Shown: positions 33,716 through 42,920, counted from the first letter of the stretch. The stretch is 50,737 nucleotides of DNA from an uncultured Opitutaceae bacterium (GCA_937902925.1 CALFNN010000061.1:1-50737); one strand, 5' to 3'. The notes: generated by a model not told the origin, from the sequence alone. Translations and numbers: made by a program.

Positions 33716-35485
33716 ATGGCTCTTAAACTCAGCCGCCGCCAATACGCCGAGATGTTCGGCCCCACCACGGGCGACCAGGTCCGGCTCGCCGACACCGATC
33801 TCTTCGTGCAGGTCGAGCGCGACCTCATCGCCGAGGGCGGCGGTTACGGCAACGAGATCAAGTTTGGCGGCGGCAAGGTCATTCGCGACGGCATGGGCCA
33901 GTCGTCCACGGCTTCCGACGCCGAGTCGCTCGATCTCGTTATCACCAACGCGCTGATTCTCGATCCCATCCTCGGCATCATCAAGGCCGACATCGGCATC
34001 AAGCACGGCCACATCGTCGGCATCGGCCACGCCGGCAATCCGGGCATCCAATCCGGCCTTGGCTCGATCTATCCCGACCCGCGCACGAAAAAGAAAAACC
34101 CGATGATCGTCGGTGCTGGCACCGAGGCGCTCGCGGGTGAGGGCTGCATCGTCACCGCTGGTGGCATCGACAGCCACATCCACTTCATCTGCCCGCAGCA
34201 AATCGACGAGGCCATCAGTTCCGGCGTCACCACGATGCTCGGCGGCGGCACGGGCCCGGCCCACGGAACGCTCGCCACGACCTGCACGCCCGGCGCGTGG
34301 AATATCCACCGCATGCTCGAGGCCGCCGAAGCCTACCCGATGAATCTCGGCTTCCTCGGCAAGGGGAATTGCTCGACGCCAAAGCCGCTCCGCGAACAAG
34401 TCCTCGCCGGTGCCATCGGCCTGAAGCTCCACGAGGACTGGGGCACCACGCCCGCCGCCATCGACACCTGCCTTGGCGTCGCCGAGGAACTCGACGTGCA
34501 GGTCGCGATCCACACCGACACGCTCAACGAGTCCGGCTTCGTCGACGACTCCATCCGCGCCTTCAAGGGGCGCGCGATTCACACCTACCATTCCGAGGGC
34601 GCCGGCGGCGGTCATGCGCCCGACATCATTCGCGTCTGCGGCGAGCCCAACGTCCTCCCCTCGTCCACCAATCCGACGCGTCCCTTCACCGTCAACACCA
34701 TCGACGAGCATCTCGACATGCTCATGGTGTGCCACCACCTCGACTCAAAAATACCCGAGGACGTTGCCTTCGCCGAGTCCCGCATCCGGCCCGAGACCAT
34801 CGCCGCCGAGGACCGCCTGCACGATCTCGGCGCGATCTCGATGATGTCGTCCGACTCGCAGGCCATGGGCCGCATCGGCGAGGTGATCTGCCGCACGTGG
34901 CAGACGGCGCACAAGATGAAGACGCAATTCGGCAAACTCGCGGGCCCGTCGCATGCCGCCGCCGATAATTTCCGCGTTCTCCGCTACCTCGCGAAATATA
35001 CGATCAACCCCGCCATCACGCACGGCATGGGCCATGTGATTGGCTCGCTCGAAGTCGGGAAGCTCGCGGACCTTGTGATCTTCAAGCCCGCGCTCTTCGG
35101 CGTGAAGCCGGAGCTGATTCTGAAGGGCGGCTTCATCGCCTGGGCCAACATGGGCGACCCCAATGCCTCGATTCCCGCGCCGCAGCCGACGTTTTATCGT
35201 CCGCAGTTCGGCGCCGCCGGCAAGGCGCTGGGCAGCACGAGCCTCACCTTCGTGAGTGCCGCGTCGCTGCGCAGCAAAACCGGCCCGAAACAGCTCGATC
35301 TCAGCCGCCAGCTCGTCGCCGTGAAGCGTTGCCGGAAGATCGGCAAACGCGACATGGTCCTCAACGACGCACTCCCGAAAATCGAGGTCGACCCCGAGAC
35401 CTACACCGTGAAAGCCGATGGCGAGCACCTGACCTGCGAGCCCGCCAAAGTGCTGCCGCTGGCGCAGCGGTATTTTCTGTTTTGA
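33716..35485 (+). CDS. ureC: Urease alpha (catalytic) subunit
   Basis: A 589-residue UreC, about 20 longer than the usual 567-572. The nickel-site ligands are intact: H154 and H156 in [11 protein letters not shown], the carbamylated K237 in [10 protein letters not shown]266, H292, and D380 in [13 protein letters not shown]339-H340 in MVCHHL form the flap. All are shifted by 20 from the Klebsiella numbering, consistent with an extra loop near residues 113-130 ([16 protein letters not shown]) ahead of the first histidines. It makes urease active with nickel delivered by UreDEFG. Confidence 0.97.
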   Translation: MALKLSRRQYAEMFGPTTGDQVRLADTDLFVQVERDLIAEGGGYGNEIKFGGGKVIRDGMGQSSTASDAESLDLVITNALILDPILGIIKADIGIKHGHIVGIGHAGNPGIQSGLGSIYPDPRTKKKNPMIVGAGTEALAGEGCIVTAGGIDSHIHFICPQQIDEAISSGVTTMLGGGTGPAHGTLATTCTPGAWNIHRMLEAAEAYPMNLGFLGKGNCSTPKPLREQVLAGAIGLKLHEDWGTTPAAIDTCLGVAEELDVQVAIHTDTLNESGFVDDSIRAFKGRAIHTYHSEGAGGGHAPDIIRVCGEPNVLPSSTNPTRPFTVNTIDEHLDMLMVCHHLDSKIPEDVAFAESRIRPETIAAEDRLHDLGAISMMSSDSQAMGRIGEVICRTWQTAHKMKTQFGKLAGPSHAAADNFRVLRYLAKYTINPAITHGMGHVIGSLEVGKLADLVIFKPALFGVKPELILKGGFIAWANMGDPNASIPAPQPTFYRPQFGAAGKALGSTSLTFVSAASLRSKTGPKQLDLSRQLVAVKRCRKIGKRDMVLNDALPKIEVDPETYTVKADGEHLTCEPAKVLPLAQRYFLF

Positions 35486-35487
35486 AC

Positions 35488-36441
35488 TTAAAGCTGCCCC
35501 CGCTGAACGTGTGCTTCGGCAACCACCAACCAGCCAGTCTCCGGATGGGATTCATATGCGACAGCAGTAACTCGTCCGTGAATCCTTTCAATCGACGCCA
35601 ATCGGAGACCCGCGCCGTCTATTTTCATTGCCGGGTAAAGTGACTGGTTTCCGGAGATCACATCGATCCATCCGGTGGTCGGATCGTTGGGATTTGGGAA
35701 ATTGCGATGCAGGATCACCTTTTCGAGCTTCACGTCAACGATCGTCAGCTGCCGCTTTTCGGCCCATGTTGCGTCGAGTTTCTTGAGGTCGGCCAAGATG
35801 GACTCAGTGGAGCGTCTCTGTTTGAGAGCCATCGTAATTTTTTCCAGCGCCTCACGTTTGGCTGCAATAGCCAGGTTGATGCAATAGACCAGACCTGCAC
35901 TCAAGAAGCTCGCGACAGGGCTGTCTTTGGCCTCCCTGCTCGCACTCTTAAGATGCTTCCGCAGCTTCGGGCCAAATGTGGCGACATCGAGGGACTCAGG
36001 GTAAAATGCAGTGCTTTGATTTTTCAGGTCGGAAGGCAGCTCTTGGCCCTCTTGCCGAATCATGATCGTTCCCCGGCGCTGACTGTGGCGGACGCCGAGT
36101 TCATACCAAACGTTGGGTTTGTCGTCAGTCAAAACCGCCAAAACGACGTCGGTGCATGCGAGATCGTCCATGATCGTCCTCACGAAATTATCTTCGGTTG
36201 CCTCAGACCGTCTCGCCCGATACCGGCACTCAGCTAACGCCGGCTTGAGAAAATTAAGAAAGAAATGATCCCAGTATTTTTCATCCCGGTAGTCGCGCGT
36301 TTTCGAGAACGGCATGATGACAAAACAATCTCTGAAATCGTTCTTCTGACGCTCTTCTTTCTCCAGCCATTCACAAAGGCGCCGCTGGCCCTCGGCATCG
36401 AGATTCTCGATGGCCGCTTTCAGGTCATTGATCGAGTGCAT
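35488..36441 (-). CDS. TIR/nucleoside deoxyribosyltransferase-like protein, defence candidate
   Basis: A 317-residue soluble protein. After a short helical lead it has CFVIMPFSKTRDY (FVIMPF at 40-45), a central RTIMDDLACTDVVLAVLTDDKPN and NVWYELGVRHS (110-120, with E114 in the position of the catalytic glutamate), the pattern of TIR-like or nucleoside 2-deoxyribosyltransferase-like proteins. Relatives of this fold act as NAD-cleaving effectors or nucleotide sensors in bacterial defence. The C-terminal half (LVYCINLAIAAKREALEKI, then beta strands) is unassigned. It lies on the opposite strand right after the ureC stop, is visibly AT-richer than the urease genes and looks acquired. No sensor partner gene is seen. 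Confidence 0.6.
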   Translation of the reverse strand: MHSINDLKAAIENLDAEGQRRLCEWLEKEERQKNDFRDCFVIMPFSKTRDYRDEKYWDHFFLNFLKPALAECRYRARRSEATEDNFVRTIMDDLACTDVVLAVLTDDKPNVWYELGVRHSQRRGTIMIRQEGQELPSDLKNQSTAFYPESLDVATFGPKLRKHLKSASREAKDSPVASFLSAGLVYCINLAIAAKREALEKITMALKQRRSTESILADLKKLDATWAEKRQLTIVDVKLEKVILHRNFPNPNDPTTGWIDVISGNQSLYPAMKIDGAGLRLASIERIHGRVTAVAYESHPETGWLVVAEAHVQRGQL

Positions 36442-36579
36442 GGCTTCCGTTAACAGTTTGCTCGCATAAATCGACTGACAATTAGTCGGGCTTCGTTCGG
36501 AAACGACTCTCCATTGATCCGTCGCCCGGCTTGATTCTACCGCCTTGCCTCAAAGACCATCGTCGGTAGTTTTCCTTCC

Positions 36580-36771
36580 ATGAACACCGCCGAGTTGACC
36601 GAGCAGATCGTAGCATTGCCGGAGGAGGAACGCGCCCGGCTCATCGAACAACTGCACGCGAACGCGCCGGCTTGGATTCCCGCGTCCTTTCGCGAAGGCA
36701 TGGTGGACATTGCCGCCGGGCGGGTCGTCGAACTGGACGAAGCGCTCCGGCCGCCGCCGCCAGGCCAATGA
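36580..36771 (+). CDS. Addiction-module antitoxin-like protein
   Basis: A 63-residue protein, MNTAELTEQIVALPEEERARLIEQL, with a charged N-terminal helix and a C-terminal segment (VDIAAGRVVELDEALRPP) that fits the short addiction-module antitoxin family found with RelE/ParE toxins. Its stop overlaps the next start in an ATGA junction (36768-36771), so the pair is co-translated. The DNA-binding part is not obvious. It follows a 138-base gap after the start of the TIR-like gene, which can hold its promoter. Confidence 0.65.
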   Translation: MNTAELTEQIVALPEEERARLIEQLHANAPAWIPASFREGMVDIAAGRVVELDEALRPPPPGQ

Positions 36772-37043
36772 AGTATCGGTTTCGCGCGGCGCGCAGTTTT
36801 TGGAAGAATTTCGCGAAGCTTCCCGGGCGCCAGCAGGAAGCCGCCCGGCGAAAGTTTGAGATTTTCAAGACCGACCCCTTCGATCCCCGTTTGCGCGCCC
36901 ACAAAATCAACAGCCTCTCGGCTCACTACCGGCGAACGATCTACGCGGTGGAAATCGAGGGCGATCTGCGCGCCGTCTTCTTCGTCGAAGCCGATGTGGT
37001 GTTCACCGTGGATATTGGCAGTCACGCGATCTATCGCGTGTGA
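36768..37043 (+). CDS. RelE/ParE-type toxin
   Basis: A 91-residue basic protein, MKYRFRAARSFWKNFAKLPGRQQ, with the RelE/ParE barrel pattern: LPGRQQEAARRKFEIFKTDPFDPRLRAHKI, then SAHYRRTIYAVEIEGDLRAVFFVEADVVFTVDIGSHAIYRV. RelE-type members cut mRNA at the ribosome and ParE-type members block gyrase; the sequence alone does not separate these. ATG at 36768 overlaps the antitoxin stop. The pair sits between the TIR-like gene and ureE, seven bases before ureE. Confidence 0.75.
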   Translation: MKYRFRAARSFWKNFAKLPGRQQEAARRKFEIFKTDPFDPRLRAHKINSLSAHYRRTIYAVEIEGDLRAVFFVEADVVFTVDIGSHAIYRV

Positions 37044-37049
37044 AGCGCC

Positions 37050-37514
37050 ATGTTGCACCCCGTCAACTCACCCATCGCCCAACCCGACTCGGCCCTCCCC
37101 GAAATCGCCCTCCGCGTCGAACGGTCCACCATCTTGAAACGCCTCTGGCGCGGCACAGCGAACGACGGCACCGAATTCGGCTTCGAGCTCTCCGCCCCGC
37201 TCCAACACGGCGACACGGTCTTTCAATCCGCCAACGCCCGCTACGTCATTCGCCAACAACCCGAGCCCGTCGTGGAAATCCCGCTCGATGTCGCGCCGTC
37301 CGCCGCCGCCGGCATCGGCTGGGCGGTCGGCAATCTTCACCTCGAACTGGCGGCCGAACCGACGCGGCTCCTCGCGCCGGACGAGCCGGCGGTCCGCAAT
37401 CTCCTCGATCGCCTCAAGGTTCCGTTCCGCGCGACGACCGCGATCTTCCGCCCGGGTCGTTTCGCCCGGGGCAACCTGCCTTCCCATGAACTCGGCCCCA
37501 GCCACCAGCACTGA
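37050..37514 (+). CDS. ureE: Urease accessory protein UreE (nickel chaperone)
   Basis: A 154-residue UreE, which carries nickel to the apo-urease complex. N-terminal ERSTILKRLWRGTANDGTEFGFEL and GWAVGNLHLELAAEPTRLLAPDEPAVRNLLDRL match the family, and a short histidine tail ([10 protein letters not shown]) at the C-terminus is a nickel-binding end. It starts seven bases after the toxin gene, so it may be transcribed from the urease promoter across the insert or from the toxin-antitoxin promoter. ureF starts 29 bases before its stop. Confidence 0.88.
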   Translation: MLHPVNSPIAQPDSALPEIALRVERSTILKRLWRGTANDGTEFGFELSAPLQHGDTVFQSANARYVIRQQPEPVVEIPLDVAPSAAAGIGWAVGNLHLELAAEPTRLLAPDEPAVRNLLDRLKVPFRATTAIFRPGRFARGNLPSHELGPSHQH

Positions 37515-38199
37515 CACCGCTTGGCTCTGCAGCCTGCTGCAGGCGGGAGATTCGTTCTACCCGACCGGAAGCTACGCTCATTCGTTCGGTCTCGAAGGCC
37601 TCGTGCAGGAGGGCGTGATCCGCGATCGCGAGACGCTGCGACAGTTTCTCCTGCAATCGGTGCTGCCCACCCTGCGTCACACGGAGCTGCCCATCGCCGC
37701 CCACGCGTGGCGGGCGTTCGACCAGCCCGAGTGGCTCCTGATTGGCGAACTCTGCGTGCTGTCATCGGCGTTGAAAACCGCTCGCGAAGCGCGGCTCGCC
37801 TCCGAGAACATCGGCCGTCAACGCGCAGAACTCGCCGCCAATCTCCACGCCTCGGCCCTCGCGCAGGAATTCGTCCGCCGCGCCGCCGCCGAAAACTGGC
37901 CGCACTCCTCCGCCGTGGCCGCCGCCCTCGAGGGCCGCGCGCTCGGCGCCCCGCTGCCGGCTGTCCTCGCCGGCCTGGCTTACACCACTCTCGCCGCTAA
38001 CCTCGCCGCCGCGATGAAGATTCTTCGCCTCGGCCAGAACGCCGCGCAGTCCCTGCTCACCGAGACGCTCGCTGTCGTGCCGGCCGTAATCGCCGACGCC
38101 GAGTCCACCCCGCGCGACCAAATCGGCTGGTTCAATCCCTGGCTCGACATCGCGGCGGCCCGCCACGAGACCGCCGATGCCCGCATGTTCATTTCCTAA
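37486..38199 (+). CDS. ureF: Urease accessory protein UreF
   Basis: A 237-residue helical protein that with UreD and UreG forms the urease activation complex. [29 protein letters not shown] is the family signature (PTGSYAHS), and a helical body follows with [11 protein letters not shown]. Start ATG at 37486 overlaps ureE by 29 bases; no longer start is supported. It sits in the usual E-F-G-D order. Confidence 0.93.
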   Translation: MNSAPATSTDTAWLCSLLQAGDSFYPTGSYAHSFGLEGLVQEGVIRDRETLRQFLLQSVLPTLRHTELPIAAHAWRAFDQPEWLLIGELCVLSSALKTAREARLASENIGRQRAELAANLHASALAQEFVRRAAAENWPHSSAVAAALEGRALGAPLPAVLAGLAYTTLAANLAAAMKILRLGQNAAQSLLTETLAVVPAVIADAESTPRDQIGWFNPWLDIAAARHETADARMFIS

Positions 38200-38201
38200 C
38201 C

Positions 38202-38837
38202 ATGCCTGCCAATCGTCCACCTCGCATCGGCATCGGCGGCCCCGTTGGATCGGGCAAGACGATGCTCTGTCTCAAACTCTGCCAGCGCCTGCGCGAGCGC
38301 TACTCGATGGCCGTCGTCACGAACGATATCTACTGCTCCGAGGACGCGCAGTTCCTCATCAAACAGAGCGCACTGTCCGCGGAACGAATCGCCGGCGTCG
38401 AGACGGGCGGCTGTCCGCATACCGCAATCCGCGACGACACGACGATGAACGAACAGGCGTGTCGCGCATTGGAAGCCAGGTTTCCCGATCTCCAACTCCT
38501 GCTCGTCGAAAGCGGCGGCGACAACCTCACGGCCACGTTTTCGCCCGAGCTCGTCGACGCGTTCATCTACGTGATCGATGTCGCGGAAGGCGACAAAATC
38601 CCCCGCAAGGGCGGCCCGGCGATCCGGTTCAGCGATCTGCTCATCATCAACAAAATTGACCTCGCGCCGCTCGTCGGCGCCGATCTCGGTGTGATGGAGC
38701 GCGACGCCAGGGCGCAGCGCGGCGCCCGGCCATTTCTCTTTTGCGACCTGAAACGCGAACACAACCTCGACGCCGTGATCAACTGGCTCGAGCACGACGT
38801 GCTGTTTGCCGCCAGACCGGCGGGCGCACCGCGCTGA
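38202..38837 (+). CDS. ureG: Urease accessory GTPase UreG
   Basis: A 211-residue GTPase that provides energy for nickel insertion into urease. P-loop is GPVGSGKT (13-20); the metal motif C71-P-H73 is in [15 protein letters not shown], with [26 protein letters not shown] and [14 protein letters not shown] following. It starts two bases after ureF and its stop overlaps the ureD start by one base (TGATG). Confidence 0.97.
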   Translation: MPANRPPRIGIGGPVGSGKTMLCLKLCQRLRERYSMAVVTNDIYCSEDAQFLIKQSALSAERIAGVETGGCPHTAIRDDTTMNEQACRALEARFPDLQLLLVESGGDNLTATFSPELVDAFIYVIDVAEGDKIPRKGGPAIRFSDLLIINKIDLAPLVGADLGVMERDARAQRGARPFLFCDLKREHNLDAVINWLEHDVLFAARPAGAPR

Positions 38838-39661
38838 TGGCGGAATTCTCGGGACATCTTTCGCTGCGGGCCGCCGCCCGGTCCGACGGCCGGACCGCTC
38901 TCGCCGCGCAGTCGTTTCGCGCGCCCTATCATCTCAGCAAACCTTACTGGGACGAGAGCGCCCGCGTCCTGCTGATGCAGGTCGTCAATCCGACCGCCGG
39001 AATTCTTGCCGGCGACCAGTTGCAGTCGGAAATCCTGGTCGACGGCGGCGCGGCATTGCTTGTCACCACTCCCAGCGCGAGCCGTGTCTTCCGGATGAAA
39101 GCCGGCTCCGCCGAGTGCCGACAGCATTTCGCAGTGGCTGCCGGCGGCTGGCTGGAAGTGTTGCCCGAGCCCCTCGTGCCCCACCGCGATTCGCGCTACC
39201 GGCAGACCACGATCGTCGACATCGAATCCGGCGGCGGGCTTTTCTTCGTCGACCAACTCACTGCCGGCCGCGTGGCGCACGATGAGGCATGGTCGTGGGA
39301 CCGCCTTTGCCTCGAAATCGACGTCCGCCTCGACGGCGAACTCATCCTGCGCGAACGCCTCGATCAGAGCGGCGAGAGCCTGCGCGCGCTGGCGGAATTC
39401 GCCGGCTCGGGTCCCGCCGCCTGTCTCGTCAGCGCGGTGCTAATCGCACCCGACGCCGCGGTGGAAACACCGTGGCGGGCCACGGTCTCGTCGCTCCATG
39501 GCGACGGCCTGTGGGTCGGCGTGAGTGCGCTGCGTCGCGGCGGCTGGAGCCTGAAATTCGTGGCGCGCGATTCCGTTCGCCTGCGTCAGGCAGTGCGCGA
39601 CGCGCGAACCCTGCTTTCCGCGTCGTTCCCCCGGCTCGCTTGCGATCCGCGCAAGCTTTAG
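38837..39661 (+). CDS. ureD: Urease accessory protein UreD
   Basis: A 274-residue UreD (UreH), which holds apo-urease and forms the nickel tunnel with UreF and UreG. Features include LLMQVVNPTAGILAGDQLQ, VTTPSASRVFRMKAG, WLEVLPEPLVPHRDSRY and GRVAHDEAWSWDRL. ATG at 38837 overlaps the ureG stop by one base. It is the last gene of the operon and 14 bases before the stop of a convergent small gene. Confidence 0.93.
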   Translation: MAEFSGHLSLRAAARSDGRTALAAQSFRAPYHLSKPYWDESARVLLMQVVNPTAGILAGDQLQSEILVDGGAALLVTTPSASRVFRMKAGSAECRQHFAVAAGGWLEVLPEPLVPHRDSRYRQTTIVDIESGGGLFFVDQLTAGRVAHDEAWSWDRLCLEIDVRLDGELILRERLDQSGESLRALAEFAGSGPAACLVSAVLIAPDAAVETPWRATVSSLHGDGLWVGVSALRRGGWSLKFVARDSVRLRQAVRDARTLLSASFPRLACDPRKL

Positions 39662-39674
39662 CGCCGGTAATCGG

Positions 39675-39938
39675 TCAATCGCGACGATCGCTACTGCGCC
39701 GGCGCACGGCGGCACTCAGGCGCTCGCCGCCCGCGCCGACCAGTCGGGCCAGCGCCCACGCCGACGTGACCAGGACAAGCGCACAGGCCATGGTCGCCAA
39801 CGGATGACCAGCAAGGTGCCCGGCGCTGAAGTCCCACGTCAGTTCGTGCCCATCGTGCCCCGGATGGGCCTGCGCGAGGCCAGCGGAGGCGAATAACGCT
39901 GCAGCCAGGGGGAGCGAGCGACGAAAGGATGGCTTCAT
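39675..39938 (-). CDS. Small histidine-rich exported membrane protein, unknown
   Basis: An 87-residue protein with a signal peptide (FRRSLPLAAALFASAGLAQA), a histidine-rich mature start (HPGHDGHELTWDFSAGHLAGHP) and one C-terminal membrane helix (ATMACALVLVTSAWALARLV), then a basic end. It lies convergent to ureD. The histidines could bind nickel or copper; the start resembles the N-terminus of HupE/UreJ-type proteins but the protein is far too short for that family. An earlier start at 39968 is possible. Function not known. Confidence 0.5.
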   Translation of the reverse strand: MKPSFRRSLPLAAALFASAGLAQAHPGHDGHELTWDFSAGHLAGHPLATMACALVLVTSAWALARLVGAGGERLSAAVRRRSSDRRD

Positions 39939-40015
39939 GGGCCGCATAATAAGCACGCCGCGTTCCATTTCGCCACCCGGAATCGCCAGCCCGGCGGCCC
40001 GGTGCGCACGCCACC

Positions 40016-40050
40016 AAAAAAAGAACCGCCCGCGGTGAGGCGGGCGGTTC
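40016..40050 (-). terminator. Intrinsic terminator after rpsI
   Basis: GAACCGCCCGC (40023-40033) pairs perfectly with GCGGGCGGTTC (40040-40050) around a 6-base loop. Read on the minus strand it is followed by seven T (40016-40022). It ends the rplM-rpsI transcript. Confidence 0.85.
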
Positions 40051-40107
40051 GGATAAAACAGGGTTTTGGCGTAGCGTGAAACCGGCCGGGCGGCGCGGAA
40101 TGGAAAC

Positions 40108-40512
40108 TCAGCGCTTCGAGAACTGGAAGCGCTTGCGAGCGCCGGGCTGGCCGGCCTTTTTGCGCTCTTTCTCGCGCGGGTCGCGCTTGATGTGGCCCGC
40201 CTTCTTGAGCGCCGGGCGGAGCTCGGCGTTCATCTTCTGGAGGGCGCGGGCGATGCCATGGGCCACGGCGCCGGCCTGGCCGGCGACGCCGCCACCGGCG
40301 ACGTTGGCGGTCACGTCGATCTTTTCGCGCAGGTCGACGGTGAGGAGCGGCGCATAGGCCTGCTTCGAGAAATTTTCGTGGGAGAAATAGGCGTCGAAAT
40401 CGCGTCCGTTGACGATCAGCTTGCCGCTGCCTTCGGTGACGCGCACGCGGGCGGTCGAGGTCTTGCGGCGTCCGGTGCCGAGGAAAATGTTGGCGGGGGC
40501 GGTGGTGCTCAT
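40108..40512 (-). CDS. rpsI: Small ribosomal subunit protein uS9
   Basis: A 134-residue S9 of the 30S subunit. [54 protein letters not shown] and [21 protein letters not shown] are conserved, and it ends in the typical QFSKR tail that reaches the P-site tRNA. It follows rplM by 15 bases. Confidence 0.98.
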   Translation of the reverse strand: MSTTAPANIFLGTGRRKTSTARVRVTEGSGKLIVNGRDFDAYFSHENFSKQAYAPLLTVDLREKIDVTANVAGGGVAGQAGAVAHGIARALQKMNAELRPALKKAGHIKRDPREKERKKAGQPGARKRFQFSKR

Positions 40513-40527
40513 GGGCTAAACGAAAAA

Positions 40528-40956
40528 TCAGACGGCGATCTTGACGGGATTGTTGGCCTCGTGCGTGTGCTTCGGGCCGGCGAAGACGCGCAGCTTGGTC
40601 AGCATCTTGGCGGCGATCCGGTTCTTCGGGAGCATGCCCTTGACGGCGTGCTCGATGATGAACTCGGGATGACGCTCGCGTTGCTCGGAAAGCTTGCGGT
40701 AGCTCTCACCGCCGACGAAGCCCGAGAAAAACATATACTTGTTCTGCACTTCCTTCTTGCCGGTGAGGGCGACCTTCTCGGCGTTGATCACGACCACGTA
40801 GTCGCCGGTGTCGACGCTGGGCGTATAGGAAGCCTTGTGGCGGCCGCGAATGAGGTTGGCGGCCTTGACGGCGAGACGGCCGAGCACAACACCCTCGGCA
40901 TCGATCAGATGCCACTTGGGTTGCACTGTCTCCTTCTTGGCGAGGAACGTTTTCAT
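40528..40956 (-). CDS. rplM: Large ribosomal subunit protein uL13
   Basis: A 142-residue L13 of the 50S subunit, with WHLIDAEGVVLGRLAVKAANLIRGRHK, DTGDYVVVINAEKVALTGKK and HAVKGMLPKNRIAAKMLTKLRVFAG. Start ATG at 40954-40956 removes five extra residues of the longer frame. It is the first gene of the conserved rplM-rpsI operon and is divergent from the DUF423 gene. Confidence 0.98.
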   Translation of the reverse strand: MKTFLAKKETVQPKWHLIDAEGVVLGRLAVKAANLIRGRHKASYTPSVDTGDYVVVINAEKVALTGKKEVQNKYMFFSGFVGGESYRKLSEQRERHPEFIIEHAVKGMLPKNRIAAKMLTKLRVFAGPKHTHEANNPVKIAV

Positions 40957-41094
40957 GGGAAAAGAGGCCAAAAGGTGAGGTTTCGAGAGGGGCTGTCAAC
41001 CCTCGTTTTCAGGAGCAAAAACTTCCCGTCGAACCCGCTCCCCGCCGGGCAAGAGCGGTCTTGTTTCGAGGCGGCATTGTGCGAGCTTTTCCGG

Positions 41095-41484
41095 ATGAAT
41101 CACCGCTCGACCCTCGTCGCCGCCGGCCTTCTGGGCGCATCCGGAGTCGCCCTCGGCGCCCTCGGCGCTCATGCCTTGGAGGCTTTTTTGGCCGAGAAAG
41201 GCACTGCGCACGCTTGGGAGACGGCGTCGCGCTATCATATCGTGCATGCGGTGGCCTTGCTGGCCATCGCCGTCTGGCTGCGCCATGCGACCGGAACCGC
41301 CGCCCGGCGGGCGGGCTGGGTGGCGCGATGCTGGACGGTGGGGGTGGTGCTGTTTTCCGGCTCCCTCTATGGCCTCGCTCTCGGCGGGCCGCGCTGGCTC
41401 GGACCGGTCACGCCGCTTGGCGGCCTGGCGCTCATCGCGGGCTGGTTGTTTGTCGTGGCGGGAGCGGTCGCGAAGGACGAATGA
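41095..41484 (+). CDS. DUF423-family membrane protein
   Basis: A 129-residue protein with four membrane segments. GLLGASGVALGALGAHAL, SRYHIVHAVALLAIAV and FSGSLYGLAL...PRWLGPVTPLGGLALIAGWL are the hallmarks of the small DUF423 family; function unknown. The start is ATG 41095. Its stop overlaps the start of the CCA-type gene by 4 bases (ATGA), so the two are co-translated. Confidence 0.85.
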   Translation: MNHRSTLVAAGLLGASGVALGALGAHALEAFLAEKGTAHAWETASRYHIVHAVALLAIAVWLRHATGTAARRAGWVARCWTVGVVLFSGSLYGLALGGPRWLGPVTPLGGLALIAGWLFVVAGAVAKDE

Positions 41485-42890
41485 CCGCGCCCCTCCAGCT
41501 TCCCGCCGATCTTCGGGCCATGCTCGACGCCGTGCGGCGCGTCGGCCGGCCGCGCCTGGTTGGCGGCGGCGTGCGTGACTGGCTGCTCGGGCTCGAGCCA
41601 AAGGATTTTGACGTCGAGGTCGCGGGCGTGGATTTCGAAACGCTGCAGCGCGCACTCGCGTCGTTCGGGTCAACCGACGTCGTCGGTCGCAGCTTCGGTG
41701 TCCTCAAAGTCCGAAATCGCCGCGGCACGGAATACGATTTCAGCCTCCCGCGGCGCGAATCCAAGACCGGCGCCGGCCATCGTGGTTTCGCCGTGGAACC
41801 GGACCCGACCTTGAGCGACGCCGAGGCCGCAGCGCGACGCGACTTCACCATCAACGCGATCGCCCTCGATCCGTTCACCGGTGAACTCGTCGATCCGCAC
41901 GGCGGACGGCGCGACCTCGACGCCCGCGTGCTGCGACACACGAGCGCAGCGTTCAGCGAAGATCCGTTGCGCGTGCTGCGCGCGATGCAGCTGGCCGCGA
42001 GATTCCAACTCACACTCGCGCCGGAAACGGCGGCGCTCTGCCGCTCGATCGCCGGGACGTTTGCCGAACTGCCCGTCGAGCGCGTCTGGCACGAGTGGGA
42101 AAAATGGGCGACAAAGTCCACCCAGCCTTCCCGCGGACTCGCCGTCCTCGAGGAGACCGGCTGGCTGCATCATTTTCCGGAGGTCGCGGCGCTGCGCGGC
42201 ACACCGCAGGAACCGGAGTGGCACCCCGAAGGCGATGTCTTTGTGCATACGCAGTTGTGTCTCGACGCCCTTGTCGCGCTCGACACGTGGCGGGCCGCTG
42301 CGCCCGGGCAGCGCCGCATCCTGACGTTCGCCGTGCTCGCCCATGATTTCGGCAAGCCCACGACCACGGAGCGGGCCGAGCGACGGGGTGCGCTGCGTTG
42401 GATCAGCCCAGGGCACGAGGCCGCCGGTGGGCCGATCGCGGAAATGTTTCTCCGGCGGATCGGGGCGCCGCTCGACGTCGATCCCGCTGTGCGCTCACTG
42501 GTCGTCAACCATCTGGCCCACCACCACGGCCAGACGACCTTCACCGACCCCAGCGTGCGGCGGCTCGCACGACGGCTCGCGCCGGCGACCATCGACGAAC
42601 TCGCCGCCGTCATGCGTGCGGATAGCAACGGCCGCCCGCCGCTCACCTCGCCGGAAACGCACGCTCGAATCGACGAACTCGTCGCCCGCGCTCATGCCCT
42701 GGCGCTCGCCGACGCCGCCCCCAAGCCCATCCTCCTCGGCCGTCATCTCGTAACCCTCGGTCATCGACCGGGACCCGAGTTCAAGCCCGTCCTCGAGGCC
42801 GCGTTCGAAGCCCAACTCGACGGCGCCTTCGCCGACGAGGCCGGCGGCCTGGCGTGGCTCAGAACCCACCTCGCCTCCCGCATCCCGTGA
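41481..42890 (+). CDS. cca: CCA tRNA nucleotidyltransferase-like protein with HD domain
   Basis: A 469-residue protein. The head is the polymerase-beta-like nucleotidyltransferase domain, PRLVGGGVRDWLLGLEPKDFDVEV, followed by RRDFTINAIALDPFTGELVDPHGG and ARVLRHTSAAFSEDPLRVLRAMQLAARF, the tRNA-head recognition part. A C-terminal HD-type region (HPEGDVFVHTQLCLDAL, LAHDFGKPTTTE) is typical of the bacterial multifunctional form. It adds or repairs CCA ends of tRNA; HD domains may give phosphodiesterase activity. The tRNA-Gly in this window already encodes CCA, so repair is the likely use for it. Confidence 0.85.
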   Translation: MTAPLQLPADLRAMLDAVRRVGRPRLVGGGVRDWLLGLEPKDFDVEVAGVDFETLQRALASFGSTDVVGRSFGVLKVRNRRGTEYDFSLPRRESKTGAGHRGFAVEPDPTLSDAEAAARRDFTINAIALDPFTGELVDPHGGRRDLDARVLRHTSAAFSEDPLRVLRAMQLAARFQLTLAPETAALCRSIAGTFAELPVERVWHEWEKWATKSTQPSRGLAVLEETGWLHHFPEVAALRGTPQEPEWHPEGDVFVHTQLCLDALVALDTWRAAAPGQRRILTFAVLAHDFGKPTTTERAERRGALRWISPGHEAAGGPIAEMFLRRIGAPLDVDPAVRSLVVNHLAHHHGQTTFTDPSVRRLARRLAPATIDELAAVMRADSNGRPPLTSPETHARIDELVARAHALALADAAPKPILLGRHLVTLGHRPGPEFKPVLEAAFEAQLDGAFADEAGGLAWLRTHLASRIP

Positions 42891-42899
42891 GCGGGGAGC

Positions 42900-42920
42900 T
42901 TGTCAACTATTAGTTGACAA
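42900..42920. promoter_or_regulatory. Perfect 21-base palindrome between convergent genes
   Basis: TTGTCAACTA-T-TAGTTGACAA is perfect with 10-base arms around one central base, 10 bases after the cca stop. It is AT-rich with no space for a hairpin loop, so it is more like a dimeric repressor operator than a terminator. Its location between two gene ends is odd for an operator. Confidence 0.45.
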
